A DNA stretch of 64,000 nt from Denitrovibrio sp. (GTDB taxonomy: Bacteria; Chrysiogenota; Deferribacteres; Deferribacterales; Geovibrionaceae). This document shows positions 55,204-62,915 of this stretch, piece after piece. Position 1 is the first letter of the stretch, and the number at the start of each line of letters is the position of its first letter. The stretch lies in assembly GCA_002869185.1 (NCBI GenBank), contig PKTN01000009.1:62001-126000 (forward strand). Reading direction: 5' to 3'. Below the pieces are notes generated by a model. That model did no database searches. It saw nothing but the letters and a program-made list of their open reading frames with translations, and had not been told where the DNA came from. The translations under genes and the position numbers were made by a program.

Positions 55204-56472
55204 CTATGGTTTATCTCTGTTGATCTCCTGAATAAGCACTGAGTCGTTGCCGAACCAAGCTGTCATAATCCAGTCGAAGAAGACTCCAACCTGCTTCTTA
55301 AACATCCCAACCTTAAAAAGATATAGCATCTTCCAAATGTAATATGCGAAACGTCCTCTCATCTTGAAACCAAATAGGTTGACGACTGAGTTGTTTTTAC
55401 CTAGTGACACAAGGTAGCCGAAATGGAAGTAGCTGAATTCTTTTGGTTCCTTGCCGTCGATCTTACGCATGATGTTTATCACAGCCATAATCCCTTGTTG
55501 CATAGCGAGTGGAGCCACAGGTGGAAGAATGTTTTCTTTATGTTTGTAAGCACAGCTGTAACCAATTACATAGATATTATCTTTACCTAGATTTTCTGGT
55601 GTGAGCGAGTGGTTGATAAATAGTCTTTTGTCTGGTGCACTGTTGTTGCTTATAGATTGCAGGTGCTCCTGCCCCATAACGCCAGCTGTCCAAACAGTTA
55701 TTGTTGAGTCTTTAGTGAAGCTCTCATCGTTTATGGAATATGAGACGTTGCATTCAGATATCTCTTGCACGCTAGCATTGTTTATTAGGTTGATTCCACT
55801 CTCACTGACTATCCTTTGAGCTTTGATAGCTTGTGATTCGTCAATGGATGGGAGGATAGTTTTATAATACTCAAAGATAGTTATATCGTATTCATCATTC
55901 TTGATAGAATTATATTCTTTGCGGATTTTTGCTCTGATGAAGTCGTTCATCTCTGTGGCAAGCTCTACTCCAGTGATGCCTCCGCCGATGATGGAGAATG
56001 AGAGAAGTCTTTTCTTTTCAGCTGGGTCGGTCATCTGGCTAGCTTTTTCGAGGTATTCGATTATCAGATATTTTATACCTATAGCGTCATTTATACTTTT
56101 AAACTCAAAGGCATTACGAATAGCTGATTGGTTGCCACGGAAGTTAGTTTGTGAGCCTGTTGCGACTATCAGATAGTCATACTCGTGTGTCCCCTCTTTG
56201 CAGGTGACTGAGTTGTTTTCACTGTCGATTGATGTAACTTCATCACGTATGAAACGAACTTTATTTTTTACACAGATTTCTCTGAGTGGGAGGACGATAT
56301 TCTCCGCCTTTACATTTCCGCTGACAACCTCTGTAAGCATAGGTGTAAATAGTGAAAAATTGTGTTTATCTATTAATGTTACTTCGACTTTCTTCTTTTT
56401 GATTTGTTTACGAATATGTGCAATGGCAGAAAGGCCGCCAAAGCCTCCTCCTAAAATGACTACTTTTTTCAT
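55204..56472 (-). CDS. Type II NADH dehydrogenase (NDH-2)
   Basis: The FAD protein oxidises NADH and passes electrons to quinone at the inner membrane without pumping protons. It has VILGGGFGGLSAI (FAD) at the N-terminus, YDYLIVATGSQTNF, SIIGGGITGVELATEM (NADH) near residue 165 and the C-terminal amphipathic region (YIWKMLYLFKVGMFKKQV) that anchors it. The frame is open to 56520, but the ATG at 56472 follows GGGAG and starts at the conserved segment. It then has 422 residues, usual for the family. A structured region and a terminator lie upstream (56546-56668). Confidence 0.88.
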   Translation of the reverse strand: MKKVVILGGGFGGLSAIAHIRKQIKKKKVEVTLIDKHNFSLFTPMLTEVVSGNVKAENIVLPLREICVKNKVRFIRDEVTSIDSENNSVTCKEGTHEYDYLIVATGSQTNFRGNQSAIRNAFEFKSINDAIGIKYLIIEYLEKASQMTDPAEKKRLLSFSIIGGGITGVELATEMNDFIRAKIRKEYNSIKNDEYDITIFEYYKTILPSIDESQAIKAQRIVSESGINLINNASVQEISECNVSYSINDESFTKDSTITVWTAGVMGQEHLQSISNNSAPDKRLFINHSLTPENLGKDNIYVIGYSCAYKHKENILPPVAPLAMQQGIMAVINIMRKIDGKEPKEFSYFHFGYLVSLGKNNSVVNLFGFKMRGRFAYYIWKMLYLFKVGMFKKQVGVFFDWIMTAWFGNDSVLIQEINRDKP

Positions 56473-56545
56473 TTGTGTGGCTCCCTGATTAAAATTATAC
56501 TTCTTTTGTCTCTTAATCAAGTTCTTTTTATTGTGAGTTAATTAT

Positions 56546-56579
56546 AAAAAAAAAGAGCAACCCAAAACGAGTTGCTCTT
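56546..56579 (-). terminator. Rho-independent terminator on the minus strand
   Basis: On the minus strand AAGAGCAAC (56579-56571) and GTTGCTCTT (56561-56553) pair perfectly around a nine-base loop and are followed by about nine T. It follows the outer-membrane-protein gene and precedes NDH-2. Confidence 0.85.
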
Positions 56580-56668
56580 GTATCCTTTACCTTATCAGGC
56601 TCATAGCATGAGCCGTAAAACTAGGTTGCACAAATTATCTTCTCTAAGTAAGCCAGCAGTGCTTCTGC
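56580..56668 (-). other. Structured intergenic region upstream of the NDH-2 gene
   Basis: This segment between the outer-membrane-protein gene and the terminator contains GGCTCAtgctaTGAGCC (56614-56598 on the minus strand). With the terminator downstream it has the layout of an attenuator or riboswitch-type leader, but it may simply be the 3' end of the preceding transcript. No known riboswitch core was recognised. Confidence 0.3.
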
Positions 56669-57589
56669 TTAGAAGTCAAAGCCGAATGTAACGCCACCTA
56701 CTAGTGAAGTTGCGTCATAAAAATCTATATTTGACATACGGCTAGACACCCCTGCCATAAAGGAGATGTGTTTCTTTTTTAGTCCAAAAGGATTCATCCA
56801 ACGATAGCTTGTGAATGCTCCAGCTTTTATATCTTCACGAGTGTTGTTGAATATTGGGTTTTCTGCTGAGTATTTTTGATAATCGAGGGATATAGCTGAT
56901 ATGAGCATTCCGCTACTGAGCATTTTTAAGTCGACGAACTTAATGTAAGCGCCTTTGTTTTCCTGAGCTTCGCCATCTCGATTGTCGTAGGTGATACCGA
57001 CGAAAGGTGTGAGTTTCCCTTTGTCGTTGTTGAAATCGTAACCGACAGAAAAATCGTATGAGTAGCCATCACGTTTCATTGAGGAGTATCTTTCGCCGAT
57101 AACGTCATCCCCTATGTTGTGATTCGTGATTTTCAGAATTGCAAGATGAGGGGTTCCGCCTATCCCTTCGTGGGTAAATTTGATACCTACGGCACGGTCT
57201 GTTGTTCCGTCTCTGTCTAACACATATGGGTCTTCCCAAACTTTACCGAAAGGATCTAATATGATGGAAATGTCGCATTTGCCATAGTCGTGATCCATGC
57301 TGAGACCTATCTCAAACTCAGGTTTACCTCCACCAAATGGTGTCCCTGCGTGATAAGTCAGGTTATTAGATTTATATTTAAGGTCGAATTGAGCATAGAT
57401 CACCCCATTATTAAATCTGTCTGGACTGTCTGAGAGGTTGTCTATCTTTTCGTTATTGCTACTAACCATAAGTGCGTCAGTTGAGCTTGCCCCTAGGATG
57501 CCTATATCGAAGTATCCGCTGAAATTGTCTTTTGCGTATGCTGTAACCGAAAGGGTTACCATTACGATTACTAGTATAAAGTGTCTCAA
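56669..57589 (-). CDS. Outer-membrane beta-barrel protein, DUF2860-like
   Basis: The 306-residue protein has a signal peptide (hydrophobic core ILVIVMVTLSVT, cleavage likely after AYA near residue 19) and then alternating polar/hydrophobic strands with Gly and aromatic residues, ending in VGGVTFGFDF with a terminal Phe, as in outer-membrane barrels. The beginning FSGYFDIGILGASSTD with repeated Asn and Ser resembles the DUF2860 family; this is a judgement from memory. It begins in the stop of the broken NtrC-type gene, with kinase and regulator upstream, so it may be a target or sensor part of that system. Function is unknown. Confidence 0.55.
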   Translation of the reverse strand: MRHFILVIVMVTLSVTAYAKDNFSGYFDIGILGASSTDALMVSSNNEKIDNLSDSPDRFNNGVIYAQFDLKYKSNNLTYHAGTPFGGGKPEFEIGLSMDHDYGKCDISIILDPFGKVWEDPYVLDRDGTTDRAVGIKFTHEGIGGTPHLAILKITNHNIGDDVIGERYSSMKRDGYSYDFSVGYDFNNDKGKLTPFVGITYDNRDGEAQENKGAYIKFVDLKMLSSGMLISAISLDYQKYSAENPIFNNTREDIKAGAFTSYRWMNPFGLKKKHISFMAGVSSRMSNIDFYDATSLVGGVTFGFDF

Positions 57590-58890
57590 GATTCATCCTC
57601 CAGATTAAATTCATTTATCTTGTTATGCAGAGTTCTGCGTGAAATCTGTAATACTTCAGCGGCCTTAGTCTTGTTGCCACCTGTCTTTTTTAGAGCCTTT
57701 AGGATGAGCTCTTTTTCGTTGTCTCTAATGCTGAGCCCACCATCTGTACTTCCACCAAAAGCTGGCAAGGTTGCTGGCTCGAGCTTTGTCCCAGTAGTTA
57801 GGATTATGCTGCGTTCAACGATATTTTCAAGCTCACGGATGTTTCCTGGGAACCCGTAAGTTGAAAGTTTTTTTATGTATGCTGGGTCAGCTGATTTGAT
57901 AAGCTTGCCCAGTTTTTCTGCATGTTTTTCTATGAAGAATTTGACGAGTGGAGTTATCTCTTCTTTTCGCTCTCTAAGTGGTGGCACATCCACAGGGAAT
58001 ACTGCCAGACGGAAGTATAGATCCTCTCTGAACTCGCCAGTCTCGGCACGTTTTTTGAGATCTTTATTTGTCGCTGCGATTATGCGGACATCAGTTTTAA
58101 GAGTTTTAGTGTCACCGACACGTTCAAAACAACCCTATTGTAGTACACGCAAAAGCTTAGCTTGAACATTCAGTGAGAGTTCTCCTATCTCGTCTAGGAA
58201 GAGTGTCCCGCCATCTGCGGACTCGAAGAGTCCTTTCTTGTCTTTAATGGCAGTGGTGAATGCACCTTTGACGTGACCAAAAAGCTCACTTTCGATGATA
58301 TTCTCAGATAGAGCGGCACAATTTATAGCCAAATATGGTCTCGCAGAACGTCTTGAATTGTCGTGAACAGATCTTGCTACCAACTCTTTACCAGTTCCTG
58401 ATTCGCCTAGTATAAGAACGGAGGCATCAGTAGGAGCGACTAATTTCAACTGTTCAATTATAGAGCCAAGTCCCTCTTTTGCATATATCCCACCAAAGAT
58501 GTAGTCATCAGCAGGAACAAGATTTTAGCTAGGAGCTGTATCTTTGACCTTACCTAATGCGTCCATAAGCTGATCTATGTCAACTGGTTTAGTTAGGTAA
58601 TCAATCGCTCCAAGCTTCATCGACTCAACGGCTGTCTTCACGTTAGAGAAGGCGGTTATTACTATCACTGGGACAGAAAAACCCTTACGATTCATCATTC
58701 CAAGAAAGGTCAGCCCATCCATAATATCCATCTTCATATCTAAGAGGATAGCGTCATACTTATCTTCTTCTAGAGCTTCAAGTGCATGCAGTCCATTCTC
58801 TGCCTGAGAAGTTTTGTGCCCTGCATCTTCTAAATGGAGCTTGAGCATCAGTCTGTGGTTTTTTTCATCGTCTACAATGAGTATCTTCAT
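57586..58890 (-). pseudogene. NtrC-type sigma54 response regulator with two in-frame stops
   Basis: One frame of 434 codons, interrupted by TAA at 58525-58527 and TAG at 58135-58137, encodes a receiver (ILIVDDEKNHR, LLDMKMD with the phospho-Asp, KPVD), an AAA+ domain ([11 protein letters not shown]alker A, FLDEIGEL Walker B) and a Fis-type helix-turn-helix (GGNKTKAAEVLQISRRTLHNKI). The first stop lies in the linker; the second stands in LLRVLQ-stop-GCFERVG, where the family has Glu (GAG to TAG). The GAFTGA loop reads GAFTTA. The separate pieces would not function alone. Regulator, kinase (58911) and barrel protein (56669) form one operon. Confidence 0.85.
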
Positions 58891-58910
58891 GTTTACCTGT
58901 TCTGAGTATA

Positions 58911-60167
58911 TCAGCTGTATTTTATTTGCACACTAAATAATTCGTCCGTTTGTATGTGGATATTGAATCCGTGGAGCTGGACTATACGCTTAACAATGGC
59001 TAGACCTAGCCCTGTTCCTATAGTCTTTGTTGTGTAAAATGGTTTACCAAGAGAATCAGGGTCAAAGTCTTTGTTCGCTATTTCGTTAGAAACGGTAAAA
59101 CCATCTTGGTTTATGATGACATTAATTTCACTATCATCCGGTGAGCCTTGTATTGCGTTTAGTAAAAGGTTAAATATGATTTGGCGGATTTTTTCGCAAT
59201 CAGCCTTTATAGGTGAGCTCTCACCATCTATTTTAATGTTGATCCCTTTGCTTTGTGCATCAATATTAAGCAGTTTGGCAGCATTTGCAGATAGATCCTT
59301 AATATTTGTATCAGTAAGATTTAAGGTCATGTCCTTGCCGTATGATAGGTAGTCATTTATGATTCGGTCGAGCCTAGAGAGCTCATCGACACAACTTTCT
59401 GATATATCTTTAAGCTCTCCCTCAGATTTCTTTGCAGAGAACTCCATCAGACCTTTTACAGTACTGAGCGGATTCTTTAGCTCATGTGCCATAATGCGTG
59501 ACATTTGCCCAAGCTCTGCCTCACGTTCTGATGCTTCCAGTCTTTTTGACTGCTCAGCGTTTACTTTAAGGATTCGTGCAGTGTAAACGTAAACTGATAT
59601 AAGTAACAGCTCTAGGAGTATCATCCCTATGAGAAAGACTATCTCTGAACGAATAAGAGCTCTGTGGTTTGTAGTGTCGAGAAGGACTCCAGCCACAAGA
59701 ATAGGGTCGTCTGAAAACTGAGGCTGTCTTCGACCTTGTGGTGGATGCATATTCCCCATCATCCTTTGTGGTTTACCAAGGGTGTGATACATGAATAACC
59801 CGTCTGGAGCTTCAAATATCCCTTCTGGAGTTTGACGTGGGTTAATGTGTGGCGGGGTTATGTTTTTTGTATTAAAGAGAACTTCTCCCTCTTGGTTGAA
59901 GAGATATAAACTCTTGACGCCCGTCCCTGCACCGATATCATTCACAAATGTACGAAACCGAGTCATGTTGTCAGTTGAAAGTAGAAAGTGAGCACGCCTC
60001 CCCCCTTCAAATGAGGATAGTGCTGTCTTTCCAATAACTATGAGGGAATCCTTGGAGCTATGAATAGTTTTATTGGTATTGAAGCCCTGCATAACTATTA
60101 TTGCTAGGTTAAGGATCACAGCGAGTATAAGTACCTTTTTTAGTCTTGATGCAAATGTTTTTTCCAT
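58911..60167 (-). CDS. Membrane sensor histidine kinase (ZraS/HydH-like)
   Basis: The 418-residue kinase has a membrane helix at 12-28, an extracytoplasmic loop to about 172, a second helix (IVFLIGMILLELLLISVYVY), the H-box MAHELKNPLSTVKG near 232 and an ATPase domain with NLLLNAIQ and GTGLGLAIVKRI. The loop contains MMGNMHPPQGRR and other His, Met and Pro residues; metals are a possible signal, as for ZraS, but this is inference. Its partner regulator follows after 20 bases. The 189 bases to the divergent fmt gene contain no gene; they hold TGCAAATTTTGCAAAT repeats and AACACctcaaGTGTT (about 60244-60258). Confidence 0.88.
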   Translation of the reverse strand: MEKTFASRLKKVLILAVILNLAIIVMQGFNTNKTIHSSKDSLIVIGKTALSSFEGGRRAHFLLSTDNMTRFRTFVNDIGAGTGVKSLYLFNQEGEVLFNTKNITPPHINPRQTPEGIFEAPDGLFMYHTLGKPQRMMGNMHPPQGRRQPQFSDDPILVAGVLLDTTNHRALIRSEIVFLIGMILLELLLISVYVYTARILKVNAEQSKRLEASEREAELGQMSRIMAHELKNPLSTVKGLMEFSAKKSEGELKDISESCVDELSRLDRIINDYLSYGKDMTLNLTDTNIKDLSANAAKLLNIDAQSKGINIKIDGESSPIKADCEKIRQIIFNLLLNAIQGSPDDSEINVIINQDGFTVSNEIANKDFDPDSLGKPFYTTKTIGTGLGLAIVKRIVQLHGFNIHIQTDELFSVQIKYS

Positions 60168-60297
60168 AAATAGATAATATATTATTGGAAGAGAAAGTGT
60201 ATATGCAAATTTTGCAAATTATTGTGAAGATTTTGCACGGTCGAACACCTCAAGTGTTTATATGTGGACAATAACATGCAAAAAACAACACTAATCA

Positions 60298-60326
60298 TTG
60301 TCTAAATCCCTATTCTATACTATTAA
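60298..60326 (+). promoter_or_regulatory. Possible promoter of fmt
   Basis: TTGTCT (60298-60303) and TATTAA (60321-60326) are 17 bases apart and 30 bases before the fmt ATG. An AGAGAGG ribosome site follows at 60345-60351. Confidence 0.3.
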
Positions 60327-60356
60327 TGTATCTGAATTGATATAAGAGAGGCAATT

Positions 60357-61280
60357 ATGAAAGTAGTTTTTATGGGAACACCTGAGATGGCTGTCCCAAC
60401 ACTTAGAGAATTAATAGAGAATGACATAGAGGTTACACTGGTAATCACTCAGACTGATAAACCAAAAGGGCGTGGTAAGCAGATGCAAGCTCCACCTGTG
60501 AAAGAATTCGCGCTTGAACATGGTATAGAAGTTGTCCAACCTAAATCTTTGAAAAATAATGATGAGATTCTAGAGCAATTAAAGGCTGCCGAACCTGATT
60601 TCTTGGTCGTGGCGGCATTTGGTAAAATACTTCCACAAGCAGTCTTAGACGTGCCTAAATTTGCTCCTGTGAACGTACACTTTTCACTCTTGCCGAAGTA
60701 CCGTGGTGCTGCTCCTGTTAACTGGGCAGTGATAAATGGAGAGAAGGAGACTGGTGTTGCGACTATGCTTATGGATGCTGGGCTTGATACTGGCGATATC
60801 TTGCTTGTAGAGAAAACTCCTATAGAAAAGAAAACAGCTCTTGATATAGCAGAGGAACTTTCAGAAACAGGTGCAAAACTTCTCATAAAGACACTTAAAG
60901 AGTTTGACAGTATCACTCCTATAAAACAAAAAGAGAGTGATATGACTTACGCTCCTATGATGAAGAAGGAAGATGGTAAGATCGATTGGATAAAGTCAGC
61001 GGTGACTATTGAGTGTATGATAAGAGGTTTTGTCCCTTGGCCGACAGCTTATACATCCCTTGGAGGCAAAACAGTAAAACTTTTTAAAGTTGAGATTGTC
61101 AAAGCTCCAGAGGATTTGGATGCTGGGATGGTATTCGATATTACAAAAAAGAGTTTTAGCATCAAGTGCGGTAATGGCGGCTTGAAAGTGCTTGAGCTTC
61201 AACCTGAAGGCAAGAAACGTATGCCAGTGGCAAGCTTTCTCGCAGGAACTAAACTAACGGGTGACGAGCGTTTTGAATAA
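60357..61280 (+). CDS. fmt: Methionyl-tRNA formyltransferase
   Basis: The 307-residue enzyme formylates initiator Met-tRNA with 10-formyltetrahydrofolate. It has VVFMGTPEMAVPTL at the N-terminus, VNVHFSLLPKYRGAAPVNWA near residue 105 with the catalytic Asn and His, and DAGLDTGDIL, then the C-terminal OB-like domain. Length is normal. Its end overlaps the DUF116 gene by 20 bases. fmt, DUF116, htpX and rsmB are consecutive on the plus strand with overlaps. Confidence 0.96.
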   Translation: MKVVFMGTPEMAVPTLRELIENDIEVTLVITQTDKPKGRGKQMQAPPVKEFALEHGIEVVQPKSLKNNDEILEQLKAAEPDFLVVAAFGKILPQAVLDVPKFAPVNVHFSLLPKYRGAAPVNWAVINGEKETGVATMLMDAGLDTGDILLVEKTPIEKKTALDIAEELSETGAKLLIKTLKEFDSITPIKQKESDMTYAPMMKKEDGKIDWIKSAVTIECMIRGFVPWPTAYTSLGGKTVKLFKVEIVKAPEDLDAGMVFDITKKSFSIKCGNGGLKVLELQPEGKKRMPVASFLAGTKLTGDERFE

Positions 61281-62049
61281 AAAAATGATTTCTAAAGACA
61301 GGGCGATATTTATGGCCTTGTTCTTCCTTTCTGGTTCGATACTTTTTGGGACAGGGCTAATAGTCTGGTATTTCATGCATATAGGTGCGTCGGTTATCTC
61401 TAGTGCTGTAGCTGGTGTGATAACAGGGCTGTTTATTCTGTTTGCTGTATCTATGACGTTCTTCTCTATGATCTTCGCCTACACTGCTCTTACAGGCAAT
61501 AGCTTTGGTCAGGTGAAGGGGTTCAGAAGGGTCGCTCAAAGGTTGACTCTCCCAGTAGTGCTTAGGACTGGAAAAGTTTTAGGTGTTGAAAAAGACAGGA
61601 TAGTCAGGGCATTTATTAATATAAATAATGAAATTGTCAGGAGCCTTATGAAAAGTAAATCTCCTGAAAACATACTTATACTACTTCCGCACTGTCTCCA
61701 GCTTGATGACTGTGCTCTGAAGCTGACTAGTGATATAGGCAAGTGCGTAGGTTGTGGCAAGTGTGATATAAAAGACCTTGTCGAAATAGCAGAAAAATAT
61801 AATTTATCTATAAATGTTGCAACAGGTGGAACTATCGCACGCAGGATAGTGAAAGAGACTAGACCTGATGTTATCCTTGCTGTTGCTTGTGAACGTGACC
61901 TGCTAAGTGGAATACAAGATACATACCCGTTACCTGTAATTGGCTTTTGCAATAGACGCCCCAATGGCGAATGTAGAAGCACAAGGGTAAATGTGGAAAT
62001 GATAGAAGATGAAATAAAGAGTTTATATAAAGATCAGGAGGCTATATGA
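61261..62049 (+). CDS. DUF116 cysteine-rich membrane protein
   Basis: The 262-residue protein has two N-terminal hydrophobic segments (about residues 15-75) and a C-terminal domain with CLQLDDCALKL, GKCVGCGKCDIKDL near residue 160, VACERDLLSGI and FCNRRPNGEC; the repeated Cys suggest an Fe-S or metal site. DUF116 has no settled function. GTG at 61261 and ATG at 61285 are both possible starts. It often lies next to fmt in related genomes, to my recollection. It overlaps htpX by 4 bases. Confidence 0.85.
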   Translation: MTSVLNKKMISKDRAIFMALFFLSGSILFGTGLIVWYFMHIGASVISSAVAGVITGLFILFAVSMTFFSMIFAYTALTGNSFGQVKGFRRVAQRLTLPVVLRTGKVLGVEKDRIVRAFININNEIVRSLMKSKSPENILILLPHCLQLDDCALKLTSDIGKCVGCGKCDIKDLVEIAEKYNLSINVATGGTIARRIVKETRPDVILAVACERDLLSGIQDTYPLPVIGFCNRRPNGECRSTRVNVEMIEDEIKSLYKDQEAI

Positions 62050-62915
62050 CCAGTAACACGCTAAAGACTGGGTTACTTATGGTTTTACTTACAGTCCTTT
62101 TTATACTTGTAGGTGGAGCTATCGGCGGACGCGGTGGCGTCGTTTTCGCATTTGGATTTGCTATGGTTATGAACTTTGCATCTTATTGGTTCAGCCACAC
62201 TATAGTGCTGAAGATGTACAAAGCAAAAGAAGTAACCGAAGCGGAACAACCTGTTTTATATAGGATAGTGAGGGACCTTGCGACTAGAGGACAACTCCCA
62301 ATGCCTAAAGTTTATGTAATGAATAATCCTACACCTAACGCTTTTGCTACAGGGCGTGACCCTCAGCATGGTGTTGTTGCGGTGACAACAGGAATTATGC
62401 AACTGCTAGATGAAGATGAACTTGATGGTGTTATCGCTCACGAGCTTGCTCATATTCACGGCAGAGATATATTGATCGGAACAATCGCAGCTACTTTCGC
62501 AGGTGCTATTATGATGCTCGCTAGTATGGCGAGATTCTCCGCTATGTTTGGCGGTTTAAGTAATGACGACGACGAGGGTGGCAATCCACTAGGTATAGTT
62601 GTGGTTATAATAGTGAGCATACTTGCTCCTGTGGCTGCCATGCTGGTTCAAATGGCTATCTCAAGATCAAGAGAATACATTGCAGATGAGCGTGGTGCAA
62701 ACCTTTCAGGTAAGCCTAGATCGCTAGCTAGTGCTCTCGCTAAGATTTCTGGTGGTGTTCAGCATGTTCCTATGGAAGATGCAAATGCGGCTACGGTACA
62801 TATGTTTATAATGAATCCGCTCAGTGGAAAGAGCATGCAATCTATGTTTTCCACACACCCTCCTGTAGAGGAGCGAATTAAGCGTCTTAATGCAATCGCA
62901 GCAAAGGGGATATAA
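62046..62915 (+). CDS. htpX: Membrane metalloprotease HtpX
   Basis: The 289-residue zinc protease has two N-terminal helices, the zinc motif AHELAHIHGRD near residue 136 (HExxH), two further helices around 150-205 and SREYIADERGA near 213 with the third ligand Glu. It helps remove damaged membrane proteins. Length is normal. It shares one base with the start of rsmB and overlaps DUF116 by 4 bases. Confidence 0.95.
   Translation: MTSNTLKTGLLMVLLTVLFILVGGAIGGRGGVVFAFGFAMVMNFASYWFSHTIVLKMYKAKEVTEAEQPVLYRIVRDLATRGQLPMPKVYVMNNPTPNAFATGRDPQHGVVAVTTGIMQLLDEDELDGVIAHELAHIHGRDILIGTIAATFAGAIMMLASMARFSAMFGGLSNDDDEGGNPLGIVVVIIVSILAPVAAMLVQMAISRSREYIADERGANLSGKPRSLASALAKISGGVQHVPMEDANAATVHMFIMNPLSGKSMQSMFSTHPPVEERIKRLNAIAAKGI

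Noticed and set aside
56580..56668. A known riboswitch (TPP, c-di-GMP, preQ1, SAM)
   Set aside because: None of the conserved cores known to me could be placed.
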